Shown here: positions 11,286 through 19,327 of the stretch, piece after piece | Position numbering within the stretch: position 1 is the stretch's first letter | Layout of the letters: every line of letters starts with the position of its first letter | NCBI GenBank assembly: GCA_031291075.1 | Contig: JARLJS010000218.1 | Span: forward strand, 1-43,483 | Length of the DNA: 43,483 nucleotides | Source of the DNA: Nevskia sp. | GTDB taxonomy: Bacteria; Pseudomonadota; Gammaproteobacteria; Nevskiales; Nevskiaceae | Reading direction: 5' to 3' | Program-made: the position numbers and the translations under genes | Notes under the pieces: model-generated | The model's database searches: none | The model's input: the letters and a program-made list of their open reading frames with translations, nothing else | What the model was told of the DNA's origin: nothing

Positions 11286-12288
11286 AGTGGAACAGCCGGA
11301 TCTTCCTCCTGGTTTTGCCAACGAGGTGCTGAATTCGCTCACGGCCCACATCGCGGTGCTTGATGTCGGCGGCCGGATTGTCAGTGTAAACGAGGCGTGG
11401 CGGCGGTTTGCCCGCGAGAACAACGGCGAATGCGAGACATTCTATGTAGGGGCCAATTACCTGGCCGTCTGCAGGGAAGCCATACGCCGTGGCGGTGACG
11501 GCGCCTTGGTGGAGATGCTCGACAGCATCCGTGCCGTGCTGCGCGGTGATCGGGATCATTTCGAGATCGAATACCCTTGCAATTCTCCGACCGAGGAGCG
11601 CTGGTTCATTGTCCGGGTGACACGCTGCCGGCGCGAGGCGACCGCCAGCATCATCGTTTCGCATGAGGACATCACGGCGCGCAAGCGGGCGGAAGAGGAC
11701 TTGCGTCGCGCCAAGGAAGCGCTCGAAGCGGCGAACAGGGATCTTGAGCAGGCGCTGGCCCGCGAGCAGCAGGCCGCCCGCACCGATTACCTTACCAGCA
11801 TCTGCAACCGCCGCCACTTCTTCGACCTTGCCGAGCACGCATTCGAAGTGTCGCGGAGGTATCGCCACCCGCTGTCCGTCATCCTGTTCGACGTGGATCA
11901 TTTCAAGCAGGTCAATGACCGCTGGGGACACCAGATCGGCGACGAGATCCTGAAGAGCGTTGCCCGCATCGCCGGTGAACACTTGCGCGATTCGGACGTG
12001 CTCGCGCGCTACGGCGGAGAGGAATTCGCCGTGTTGCTCCCCGAGAGTGATGCCCGGCAGGCGTTGATCGTGGCGGACCGCATCCGCGAAAGCATCGCCG
12101 CGCACCACATTGCCGACGACGAGGGGACAGTGAAAGTGACGATCAGTGCCGGTATCGCGAATGCCCTGGGCGGGGACGACGCGCTCGATCGGCTGATCCA
12201 TCGAGCGGATCAGGCGCTGTACGCGGCCAAGAAGGCGGGGCGCAATCGCGTCACGACGTTTAGCCTCTCAAACCACTCGTCGACGTAA
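11269..12288 (+). CDS. PAS-GGDEF diguanylate cyclase
   Basis: A 339-residue soluble signalling protein. A PAS-like sensor domain (about residues 10-125, with HIAVLDVGGRIVSVNEAWRR) is followed by a coiled coil (about 130-165) and a GGDEF domain. The active-site GGEEF is at residues 249-253. The RDSD inhibitory I-site lies five residues upstream, so the enzyme should make cyclic di-GMP and be feedback-inhibited. The ATG at 11269 is chosen; a TTG at 11245 in frame would add eight residues. It begins inside the resolvase remnant, so its original promoter region may have been replaced. Confidence 0.92.
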   Translation: MPRKSEVEQPDLPPGFANEVLNSLTAHIAVLDVGGRIVSVNEAWRRFARENNGECETFYVGANYLAVCREAIRRGGDGALVEMLDSIRAVLRGDRDHFEIEYPCNSPTEERWFIVRVTRCRREATASIIVSHEDITARKRAEEDLRRAKEALEAANRDLEQALAREQQAARTDYLTSICNRRHFFDLAEHAFEVSRRYRHPLSVILFDVDHFKQVNDRWGHQIGDEILKSVARIAGEHLRDSDVLARYGGEEFAVLLPESDARQALIVADRIRESIAAHHIADDEGTVKVTISAGIANALGGDDALDRLIHRADQALYAAKKAGRNRVTTFSLSNHSST

Positions 12289-12293
12289 CAAGC

Positions 12294-12413
12294 GTGGTGG
12301 TCTGCCTACTCGGAATTGTGTTGACAGTGTTTTCGATGACCGGGATCTACATCTGGCTGAGAAAGCGGCGAGCTAGAATTTTCTGCGACGCGGACCGCTC
12401 GAAAAGCGTTTGA
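12294..12413 (+). pseudogene. remnant of a PepSY-type transmembrane protein
   Basis: In one frame the DNA reads VVCLLGIVLTVFSMTGIYIW followed by LRKRRAR. This is the characteristic last transmembrane helix of PepSY-associated membrane proteins (LTVFSVTGxYIW-x-KKRRAR). Only about 25 recognisable residues remain, followed by unrelated codons to a stop at 12411-12413. It starts five bases after the GGDEF stop. It is too short to function and indicates a deletion. Confidence 0.5.
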
Positions 12414-12501
12414 ATCCCACCTCGACGTCGGGTCCCGCACTGTCATCGCCGTAATCCGTACCGGCGAGGATCCCGCACACATCCCGGCCGCATGTCGAGG
12501 C

Positions 12502-13065
12502 TTACTGGCCCAGCCAATGAATTTCCGGCTCCTTTCTGGGGACGGGCGGAGTCGTGGACTTCGGATGGCCGACGATGATCGGTGCCACCGGCACATAGGC
12601 CGGCGGAAGCCCGAGGGCCGCCTTTCCCTCTGGAGTGCGCAGCCACATCTGGGCAAATCCGATCCAGCACGTGCCCAGGCCGGCGGCACGCGCCGCAAGC
12701 ATCAGGTTCTGCGCAGCCAGTGCACAATTCTCGACGGTCCAAGGGCTCTCGGTCACGCTAGAGATCAGGATCAGAGCCGGGGCGTGATAGAAGATGTCGA
12801 ATTTCGGATCGTTCAGGATCTCCTGGAAGTGGTGTGACAACAGGCCTGCAGGCGTGGCGGCCAGCATGTGCGCCTTCGACTGCTGCGCTATTCGAGCGAG
12901 AAGCGCCTTGTCTCGCACCACGCAGAACGACCACGGTTGCTGGTTGACCGCGCTGGGCGCCTGTACCGCCGCGTCGATAAGCTGGCGCAGGATCGGCTCG
13001 GCGACCGCTTCCTCCGTGAATTCGCGCACCGCACGCCGTGTATAGATCGCTTCGTTCAGGTCCAC
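12502..13065 (-). CDS. nitroreductase-family FMN flavoprotein
   Basis: A 187-residue NAD(P)H-dependent flavoprotein of the nitroreductase fold. The FMN-phosphate-binding TRRAVREF is near the N-terminus, then QAPSAVNQQPWSFCVV, the ENCALAAQNLMLAARAAGLG helix and the GLPPAYVPVAPIIVGHP segment. The GTG at 13065 has a GGAGGT site five bases upstream, which decides the start over longer readings. The substrate is unknown. It lies 91 bases downstream of the pao-type operon on the same strand and could be co-transcribed with it. Confidence 0.85.
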   Translation of the reverse strand: MDLNEAIYTRRAVREFTEEAVAEPILRQLIDAAVQAPSAVNQQPWSFCVVRDKALLARIAQQSKAHMLAATPAGLLSHHFQEILNDPKFDIFYHAPALILISSVTESPWTVENCALAAQNLMLAARAAGLGTCWIGFAQMWLRTPEGKAALGLPPAYVPVAPIIVGHPKSTTPPVPRKEPEIHWLGQ

Positions 13066-13156
13066 GTCACACCTCCACGTCCGCCCGCCATATGGGCACC
13101 GAAAAGACAAGCGCAGCTCTGCGATGGCGCCCGCTGCTTCAATCCACGCGCGATCA

Positions 13157-14188
13157 TCAGCCGAGCGCGGCCTTCAGGATCGCACGGCGGACCAGCGTCT
13201 CGAACAGCGGCAGCTTGTACGCGTTCTTGGCCAGCGGCGTGGCGCCTTCCAGGGCGGCCCGCCCCGCCTCCCGCGCCAGGTCCTCGCCGATGTGCTTGCC
13301 GGCGAGCAGGCCCTCCGCCTGCTTCGCCCGGTGCGGAACTGGTGCCGCCGTGCCGAGAACGAGCGCGGCCTTTCTGCAGCTTCCGTCCGGCGACAGCTCG
13401 AGCACGACGGCGACATCGGCGAGCGGCCAGTCGAAGGAATCCTTTTCGCCCTGCTTCAGGTGCGCCATGTGCGTGCCTGCCGGGAGCGCGGGCAGGCGGA
13501 TGGCCGTCAGGACTTCCCGCGGCTTCAGATCGTTTTCCCGCTGGAGGTCCCGGTCCGGTGGGCCGAAGAAGTCTTCGAGCAGCACCTGGCGCACGGCGCC
13601 CTGGGCATCCGCAAGCTCCACCGTTGCGCCCAGCGCCACGAGCGCCGTCGCCGCGGTGGAGGGATGGACGATCGCGCAAGGCCTGTTGTCGAAGATCGCG
13701 TGGTATTGGTTTTCGCCTGCGATCGCGAAGCAGTGGCCGCCCCCCTTTCTCAGGCAATGATATTCGTGCGCCCTGAAATACCAGCAGCGCGGCCGCTGCA
13801 GCAGATTGCCGCCGAGGGTGGCGACGTTGCGTATCTGGGGGCTTGCCGAAGCCCGCACCGCCTCGCTCAGCGCCGGATAGCGCCGCCGCACCACGGGATG
13901 ATCGGCAAGCCTGGACAGGGTGGCCATGGATCCGATGCGCAAGCCGCCGCCGGCCTCCTCAACGACGGCGTCGAGGCCCGGGATTCCGCGCAGGCTCACG
14001 ATCCTCGCGGGCGCCAGCAGTCCTTCCTTCAGCAGGTCGAGAACGTCGACCCCACCTGCCTTGAGGACCGCCGTGTCGCCAGCGGCCGCGTTGCCGGCAA
14101 GCTCTGTCATCGCATCCGCGACGGTCGCCGACACGGCCGCCGACGCCTCCTCGATCGTTCGGGCGTTCACCCAGGCGAAACGGTTCAT
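13157..14188 (-). CDS. FAD-binding subunit of a PaoABC-type aldehyde oxidoreductase
   Basis: A 343-residue member of the xanthine dehydrogenase FAD-subunit family (CO-dehydrogenase flavoprotein fold). FAD-binding blocks include LKAGGVDVLDLLKEG, SPQIRNVATLGGNLLQRPRC and AIRLPALPAG. The cysteine-rich insert RPRCWYFRAHEYHCLRKGGG, then HCFAIAG and RPCAIVHPST, supplies four cysteines as in E. coli PaoB (YagS), which carries a [4Fe-4S] cluster. The start at 14188 follows GGAGCTGAGACC. It is the last gene of the three-subunit operon, four bases after the large subunit gene. It passes electrons from the 2Fe-2S subunit to an acceptor in the periplasm. Confidence 0.88.
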   Translation of the reverse strand: MNRFAWVNARTIEEASAAVSATVADAMTELAGNAAAGDTAVLKAGGVDVLDLLKEGLLAPARIVSLRGIPGLDAVVEEAGGGLRIGSMATLSRLADHPVVRRRYPALSEAVRASASPQIRNVATLGGNLLQRPRCWYFRAHEYHCLRKGGGHCFAIAGENQYHAIFDNRPCAIVHPSTAATALVALGATVELADAQGAVRQVLLEDFFGPPDRDLQRENDLKPREVLTAIRLPALPAGTHMAHLKQGEKDSFDWPLADVAVVLELSPDGSCRKAALVLGTAAPVPHRAKQAEGLLAGKHIGEDLAREAGRAALEGATPLAKNAYKLPLFETLVRRAILKAALG

Positions 14189-14192
14189 GGTC

Positions 14193-16523
14193 TCAGCTCC
14201 TCGCCGGAATCTTGCCCAACGCGGCAAGGACAGCCGCAGGGGTCATGGGCGTGGTGCGAAGGCGGACCCCGATCGCGTTGTAGACCGCATTGGCGATCGC
14301 GGGCGCGGTCGCGATGTTGGAGGGCTCGGCGATGCCGTAGGCGTCCGTGGCGCTTTGCCCCTGGTAGTTCTCCAGGACCGCGACCTCGATCTCCGGGGTT
14401 TCGCGCGCTCCCAGCAGCTTGTATTGCTCCAGGTTCGGGTTGACCATGCGGCCGCTGTTCTGATCGATGATGCGCTCCTCGAACAGAGCGAAGGAGATGC
14501 CCATCAGCACGCCGCCCTGCACCTGGCTCTCGATCTGCCTGGGGTTCATGGGGCGGCCGCAGTCCTGCACCGCGACCACGCGCTCGACCCGGATGATCCC
14601 GGTCTCGGTGTCGACGGCCACCTCGGCGAACTGGACCCCGCCGAGGTCCTGCAGCGCGATGGCGGCATCGCCGATGCGGCGGCGGAACCCGCCGTAATCG
14701 TCGCTGCGGGAAGCCACCGCACTGATCCAGTCCGTGCGCAGGCGCGCGGCGGCGTCGGCGAACTTCATGCCGCGGCCCGGGTCGCCGAGGACCACGATCT
14801 TCCCGTCGCGCGCGGCCAGCTGTTCCGGAGCGGCGTTCAGCACGGGCGCCGCTTCGCGGCAGAGCGCCTGCAGGACGCGCCAGGCGGCGGTGCGGGCCGG
14901 CGGGGTGATGGAGGCGGTCGTGCGGCTGCCGTAGGAGGGCGGCCCGGCCGGAAACTCGGTGTCACCGATGCGCACCGTGATCGCCTCCGGGCGCAAACCC
15001 AGCACCTCGGCGACCACCTGGGCCAGGACCGTGCCGATGCCGGTCCCGATGTCCTGCACGCTCGACAGCACCTCGACCGAGCCGTCGCGCATTACACGCA
15101 CCTCGCAGGATGCGTTGATTTGCACATTGGCGCCCCAGAGGGATTGCGCCACGCCGAGGCCGCGCTTGACCGGGCCGGCATCGGCGCCGGACGCACGGCG
15201 CCGATGCCAGCCGATCCGGTCGGCGCCGATGCGTCGCTCCTCGCGTCTGACCGGGCTGGGATCGATGCGATCGCGCAACGCCAGGGGATCGATGGACAGC
15301 CGCCCGGCCAGCTCGTCGATCGCCTGCTCGAGCGCAAACGCGCCTTGCACGTTGCCCGGTCCGCGCATCGCGCACCCCGGCCCGGCGTTGATGAAGACAT
15401 CGTACTGCGCAGATTCGAAGTTCGGGCAGGCATACAGCGCTTCGGCGAAGCTTCCGACCCCCGCGCCGACGGCGACGCCGGCGGTGCCGTAGCTCAGCAC
15501 GGAGATCGCGGTGAGCGTGCCGTCGCGCTTCGCGCCGACGCGCAGCTGCTGCCACGTCCCTGGCCGATTGCCGGCGTCCATCTGTTCCTCTTCACGGTCG
15601 AGGACAAGGCGCACCGGCGCCTGCGCCTGACGCGACAGGGCGACGGCGAAGCGGCCGTAGTTGCCCAGGCTGGACTTCGATCCGAAGCCGCCTCCCATGC
15701 CGTCGACGATCACGCGCACACGGCTCAGCGGCAGGTCGAACGCGGCCGCCAGCTCATGCCGCACCCCGGCGGTGAACTGCGTGGACATGTAGACAGTCAA
15801 CCCGTCCGTACGCCAGTCGGCGACGATCGCATGCGGCTCCAGGCAGCAATGGGTTTGCACCGCGGTGCGGTACTCGCCCTCGACCACGATGTCGGCCTCA
15901 GCAAGGCCCTGCGAGATAACGCCGCGAGTGACCGTCGCGGGTCCGCGTACATTGCCGTGGAGCGGTAGCCCGGCCGGTGCGGGAAAGCCATGCGCATCGC
16001 CGGCCGGCGCCGAGGCGCTGTCGTGCACCGGCGGGGAGGCGGGGTTGCGCGCGACGTCGAGGTCTGCCACGAAGGGCAGCGGTTTGTAGTCGACGCGGAT
16101 CAGTCGCAGGGCCTCTTCCGCCGCCGCCGGGGAATCGGCCGCAACCGCCGCCACGGGCGCTCCGACATAACGCAGAATGGCGTCCGGCGTTGCGATCGGC
16201 AATATCGCGCGCACTCCGGGAACAAGCGCGGCGGCGACGACGTCGATGGCCGCGACCGCAGCGTGCGGTAACGGCGAGCGCAGGATGCCGCCGTGCAACA
16301 TATTCGGCAGGCTGATGTCCACCGTGAAACGGATTGCACCCGTCACCTTGGCGCGGCCGTTCTGGCGCGCGGTCGGCTTGCCGATCACCGCCAGCTCGGC
16401 GTTGGGTGGCAAGGGTGGCGGCTCGTCGGAAGGAATCTGCCGCTTCACTTCGCTGAGCCCGACGCTGACGATGCCGCTCGGGAATGCTTCGGTGCGTTGT
16501 GTCTCGTCCGTCGCCATAGTCAT
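14193..16523 (-). CDS. molybdopterin-binding large subunit of a PaoABC-type aldehyde oxidoreductase
   Basis: A 776-residue molybdenum hydroxylase subunit. It has the a/b hammerhead domain (AKVTGAIRFTVDISLPNMLH) and molybdopterin-binding regions (GMGGGFGSKSS, CAMRGPGNVQGAFALEQAID, QDIGTGIGTVLAQVVAE). The catalytic base is conserved as Glu733 in GIAEPSN. Such enzymes hydroxylate aldehydes to acids, with the molybdenum cofactor as redox centre. The ATG at 16523 overlaps the stop of the small subunit gene (ATGA), indicating translational coupling. PaoC (YagR) is the closest E. coli type judged by subunit pattern. No PaoD/XdhC-like cofactor-loading chaperone is encoded nearby. Confidence 0.9.
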   Translation of the reverse strand: MTMATDETQRTEAFPSGIVSVGLSEVKRQIPSDEPPPLPPNAELAVIGKPTARQNGRAKVTGAIRFTVDISLPNMLHGGILRSPLPHAAVAAIDVVAAALVPGVRAILPIATPDAILRYVGAPVAAVAADSPAAAEEALRLIRVDYKPLPFVADLDVARNPASPPVHDSASAPAGDAHGFPAPAGLPLHGNVRGPATVTRGVISQGLAEADIVVEGEYRTAVQTHCCLEPHAIVADWRTDGLTVYMSTQFTAGVRHELAAAFDLPLSRVRVIVDGMGGGFGSKSSLGNYGRFAVALSRQAQAPVRLVLDREEEQMDAGNRPGTWQQLRVGAKRDGTLTAISVLSYGTAGVAVGAGVGSFAEALYACPNFESAQYDVFINAGPGCAMRGPGNVQGAFALEQAIDELAGRLSIDPLALRDRIDPSPVRREERRIGADRIGWHRRRASGADAGPVKRGLGVAQSLWGANVQINASCEVRVMRDGSVEVLSSVQDIGTGIGTVLAQVVAEVLGLRPEAITVRIGDTEFPAGPPSYGSRTTASITPPARTAAWRVLQALCREAAPVLNAAPEQLAARDGKIVVLGDPGRGMKFADAAARLRTDWISAVASRSDDYGGFRRRIGDAAIALQDLGGVQFAEVAVDTETGIIRVERVVAVQDCGRPMNPRQIESQVQGGVLMGISFALFEERIIDQNSGRMVNPNLEQYKLLGARETPEIEVAVLENYQGQSATDAYGIAEPSNIATAPAIANAVYNAIGVRLRTTPMTPAAVLAALGKIPARS

Positions 16524-17152
16524 GCCTGCCGCGCTTTCGCCGCGGTCAGCGTGGCGGCAACGACATGTGGATAGGTGCCGCAACGGCAGTAATGCCCGCT
16601 GATGGCGGCCCGGACCTCCTCGGCGGCCGGGTCCGGCCTGTTACGAAGAAGTGCGGCGCAGCTCATCACCAAGCCGGGCGTGCAGTAGCCGCATTGCAAA
16701 GCATCGTGCTCGATGAACGCGGCTTGTACAGGATGCAGGGTTTCGCCTTGCGCGAGGCCCTCTATCGTCGTGACACTGCGCGCGCCGATGTCGATGGCGA
16801 GAATCATGCACGAGCACACGGTGACCCCGTCGATCCAGACCGTGCAAGCGGAACAGGCGCCGCGATTGCATCCGATCTTGGTTCCGGTGAGGCCCAGGGG
16901 GCCGCGCAGCGCTTCAGCCAGGGTCACCCGTGGCTCCAGCCGGAGGGTGCGTTCCACCCCGTTGACCTTGAGCGTGACCGGAACCGGTTCCGGACCCGCA
17001 ACCGCAACCGGTACACCGCTGCCCTCCGCCGCTTTCGCATCATCGAGAAAGCCGGAAGCTGCATCGACCATGGTCGTTCCCACGGCAGACCGCAGAAACG
17101 TCCGCCGAGATATTCCCCGTTCCCTGCTTCCGCTATCGTCAGGATTTAGCAT
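16520..17152 (-). CDS. 2Fe-2S subunit of a PaoABC-type aldehyde oxidoreductase, Tat signal
   Basis: A 210-residue iron-sulfur subunit. The N-terminus has a twin-arginine motif SRRTFLR (residues 15-21) followed by a moderately hydrophobic stretch, so the folded, cofactor-loaded complex is expected to be exported through Tat to the periplasm, as for E. coli PaoA. The plant-ferredoxin-type cluster site is CNRGACSACTVWIDGVTVC; the second [2Fe-2S] site is CGYC...CRC near the C-terminus. It is the first gene of the operon. A Crp/Fnr-like box at 17248-17261 and a CTAAATG -10-like sequence lie upstream. Confidence 0.92.
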   Translation of the reverse strand: MLNPDDSGSRERGISRRTFLRSAVGTTMVDAASGFLDDAKAAEGSGVPVAVAGPEPVPVTLKVNGVERTLRLEPRVTLAEALRGPLGLTGTKIGCNRGACSACTVWIDGVTVCSCMILAIDIGARSVTTIEGLAQGETLHPVQAAFIEHDALQCGYCTPGLVMSCAALLRNRPDPAAEEVRAAISGHYCRCGTYPHVVAATLTAAKARQA

Positions 17153-17247
17153 GTCGATCTCCTCTCACGGGATCCTCGGATCGCAACGGAAACAACAAGC
17201 CGGCCTTCGCGCAGCCTGCATTTAGCCACGAAAGTAGGACGGGGGTT

Positions 17248-17261
17248 ATGATCCATGTCAA
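17248..17261 (-). promoter_or_regulatory. Crp/Fnr-type box upstream of the aldehyde oxidoreductase operon
   Basis: Read on the minus strand, TTGACATGGATCAT matches TTGAY-N4-ATCAA at nine of ten fixed positions. If centred at -41.5, the -10 hexamer should cover 17220-17225, where the minus strand reads CTAAAT (TAAATG one base on). The predicted leader to the 17152 start is about 60 bases. The divergent CarS-like gene begins about 190 bases away on the other side, too far for the same geometry. Confidence 0.45.
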
Positions 17262-17447
17262 TTTGGGAAGGGCGAACTGGCGGCCACTGCCACCCTCGGC
17301 CCACCAGTCCGCTGGCTCGAAGTGCTTCGCGCCGGTTCGGCGCTACAACAAGCCCGCGGCTCGGCGGGATGTTTGTTGTGGGGGCGCCCGGGCTCGGAGG
17401 CGCGGACGCGGGATATTGGAATTCATCGCGTTCAAGGAGCACCCGGC

Positions 17448-17945
17448 ATGCTGCGATTGATCGAGGTCTTGTACCTGATGCTGCCGGTGTACGCGGCCAA
17501 CATGGCGCCGCCGTTCGTGAAGTTCTGGCCATGGTGGAACCGGCCCATCGACCGCCGCCGGCTGGGCGATCACAAGACGATCGTCGGATTTGCCTTCGGG
17601 ATTGCGGTTGCCGTCGCCACGACGGCATTACAACGTACCCTGGCCTGGAGCGGCGGCCTGGTCGACTACGGGCAGTGGTTACCCTTGGGCTTGAGCTGCG
17701 GCTTCGCGGCGATGGCGGGCGACAGCTTGAAAAGCCTGTTCAAGCGCCGTCTGCGCATTGCGCCGGGCAGCTCCTGGGTGCCGGCCGACCAGCTCGATTT
17801 CGTCGTCGCCGGGTTGATCGTCCTGTCGCTGTGGACCCGCCTGACCTGGCTGGATATCTCCCTGGTCCTCGGCCTCAGCTTCGTTGCCGACATCGCCGTG
17901 AATCACTTCGCCTTCTGGCTGAAGATACGCGATACGCCGTGGTAG
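17448..17945 (+). CDS. CarS-like CDP-archaeol synthase family membrane protein
   Basis: A 165-residue integral membrane protein with about four or five hydrophobic segments. The pattern LYLMLPVYAANMAPP, then PIDRRRLGDHKTIVGFAFGI and AGDSLKSLFKRRL, with PADQLDFV towards the end, matches the CarS/DUF46 family. In archaea CarS transfers CTP to unsaturated archaetidic acid to give CDP-archaeol. Bacterial members exist and their substrate is unclear; they may activate another lipid phosphate. The ATG has AAGGAG nine bases upstream. It is convergent, with 16 bases between stops, with the deoxyhypusine synthase-like gene. Confidence 0.8.
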   Translation: MLRLIEVLYLMLPVYAANMAPPFVKFWPWWNRPIDRRRLGDHKTIVGFAFGIAVAVATTALQRTLAWSGGLVDYGQWLPLGLSCGFAAMAGDSLKSLFKRRLRIAPGSSWVPADQLDFVVAGLIVLSLWTRLTWLDISLVLGLSFVADIAVNHFAFWLKIRDTPW

Positions 17946-17961
17946 GCGATCCGGCCAGAAG

Positions 17962-18927
17962 CTACTCGTCCAGCACGTAGGCGAAAATCAGCGGCGCCAC
18001 GATGGTGGCGTCGCTGTGGATCACGTACTTGGGTGTTTCCGGCTCCAGCTTGCCCCAGGTGATCTTCTCGGTCGGCAGGGCGCCGGAGTAGCCGCCGTAG
18101 CTTTCCTGCGCGTCCGTGATCTGGCAGAAATAGCGCCACACCGGCACGCCCTCGCGCAGATCCTTGTTCAGCAGCGGCACGATGCAGATGGGGAAGTCGC
18201 CGGCGATGCCGCCGCCGATCTGGAAGAAGCCGATCGGGCGTTGGCGCGCATTCGTGCTGTACCAGCGGGCCAGTTGTTCCTGGTACTCGACGCCATGGCG
18301 CATGATCTGGCGGCGGATTTTGCCGCGCATGCGGTGCGACGAGTAGAAATTGCTGAGGGTGGAATCCTCCCAGCCGGGGACCACCAGCGGGAGGTTCGCT
18401 TCCGCCGCCGCCAGCACCCAGCTGTGCTCGGGTGGAATCCGCATGAGCTTGCGGAACTCCGGTTGGAGCACCGCCTTGAACACGTACTCGTGCGGGAAGC
18501 AGGCCTGGTTCGCTTCGTCCTCCTCCTGCCACAGCGGCAGGATCAGGCGCTCGATCACGCGCATCGCCTCGTCCTCGGGGATGCAGGTATCGGTGACGCG
18601 GTTCATGCCCTTCCTGCCCAGCTCGCGTTCCTGCTCGGGAGTCAGGTCGCGGTAGTTGGGCAGCCGCATGTAGCGGTCGTGCGCCACCGCGTTGAACAGG
18701 TCCTCCTCCAGGTTCGCACCGGTGCAGGATATGCCGGCCACCTTGCCTTGGCGGATCATCTTGGCCAGGGAGACGCCCAGTTCCGCCGTGCTCATCGCGC
18801 CGGCCAGCGTCATGAACATCGACCCGCCCTGTTCCAGCAGCCTGCAGTAACCGATCGCCGCCTCGCGCAGCGCCGCGGCATTGAAATGGCGATAGTGGGT
18901 GTCGATGAAAGCGCGCAGACTTGGCAT
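17962..18927 (-). CDS. deoxyhypusine synthase-like protein
   Basis: A 321-residue protein of the deoxyhypusine synthase family. Eukaryotic and archaeal enzymes move the aminobutyl group of spermidine to a lysine of eIF5A/aIF5A. Bacterial members act on small amines or are uncharacterised, since bacteria lack eIF5A. Recognisable blocks are MFMTLAGAMSTAELG, GISCTGANLEEDLFN, FFQIGGGIAGDFPICIVPLL and YSGALPTEKITWGKL. Lys293 in ITWGKL corresponds to the lysine that forms the enzyme intermediate in eukaryotic DHS, so activity is plausible. No ribosome-binding site of note. A perfect Fnr-type palindrome lies about 100 bases upstream at 19024-19037. Confidence 0.85.
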   Translation of the reverse strand: MPSLRAFIDTHYRHFNAAALREAAIGYCRLLEQGGSMFMTLAGAMSTAELGVSLAKMIRQGKVAGISCTGANLEEDLFNAVAHDRYMRLPNYRDLTPEQERELGRKGMNRVTDTCIPEDEAMRVIERLILPLWQEEDEANQACFPHEYVFKAVLQPEFRKLMRIPPEHSWVLAAAEANLPLVVPGWEDSTLSNFYSSHRMRGKIRRQIMRHGVEYQEQLARWYSTNARQRPIGFFQIGGGIAGDFPICIVPLLNKDLREGVPVWRYFCQITDAQESYGGYSGALPTEKITWGKLEPETPKYVIHSDATIVAPLIFAYVLDE

Positions 18928-19023
18928 CGGTTCGGCTTCCTGGGAGTGGCGGCGCCCGCAACCGGTCGTGAGGCCCTCCGATCGCTGACCTGCCCAGGGT
19001 AGACCTGCCGGCGAGCGGCTTCA

Positions 19024-19037
19024 TTGACTTCAGTCAA
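19024..19037 (-). promoter_or_regulatory. Crp/Fnr-type box upstream of the DHS-like gene
   Basis: TTGACTTCAGTCAA is a perfect palindrome of the TTGAC-N4-GTCAA form used by Fnr/Dnr/FixK-type regulators. Placing it at -41.5 puts the minus-strand hexamer TACCCT (18996-19001) exactly at -12 to -7; it keeps the key T, A and final T. The predicted leader to the start codon is about 62 bases. Confidence 0.5.
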
Positions 19038-19142
19038 CCGCCGCCGGACCGTTACATCTCCTTGCTTGATGGACGCGATGCGCTCGTCCGTGGTCAGTGG
19101 TCTGGGCGCAGGTGCGTTCCACGCTGACCCCTGGCGCGCGGC

Positions 19143-19313
19143 TCAGGTCTCCTTCACCGCCTCGAAGTCCGCCTTCTCCCGCACCGAACAGTCCGGGCAC
19201 TGCCAGTCGTCCGGCAGGGATTCCCACCGCGTGCCCGGCGGGTAGCCCTCATGGGGCTCGCCCTTGGCCTCGTCGTAAATGTGACCGCAGCAGGGGCAGC
19301 GGTAGCGTGCCAT
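19143..19313 (-). CDS. rubA: rubredoxin (AlkG-type electron donor)
   Basis: A 56-residue rubredoxin with two CxxC knuckles, RCPCCGHIYD and QCPDCSVREK, that hold one iron. The aromatic and acidic residues between them (GTRWESLPDDW) are typical. It starts 14 bases after the alkB stop, so the pair is an operon. Rubredoxin carries electrons from a rubredoxin reductase to AlkB; no reductase gene is present in the window. Confidence 0.93.
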   Translation of the reverse strand: MARYRCPCCGHIYDEAKGEPHEGYPPGTRWESLPDDWQCPDCSVREKADFEAVKET

Positions 19314-19327
19314 GGTCGGTTCTCCGC

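Noticed and set aside
13920-15968. 682-codon plus-strand open frame opposite the aldehyde oxidoreductase large subunit
   Set aside because: Antisense shadow; the minus-strand frame carries all molybdopterin-binding motifs.
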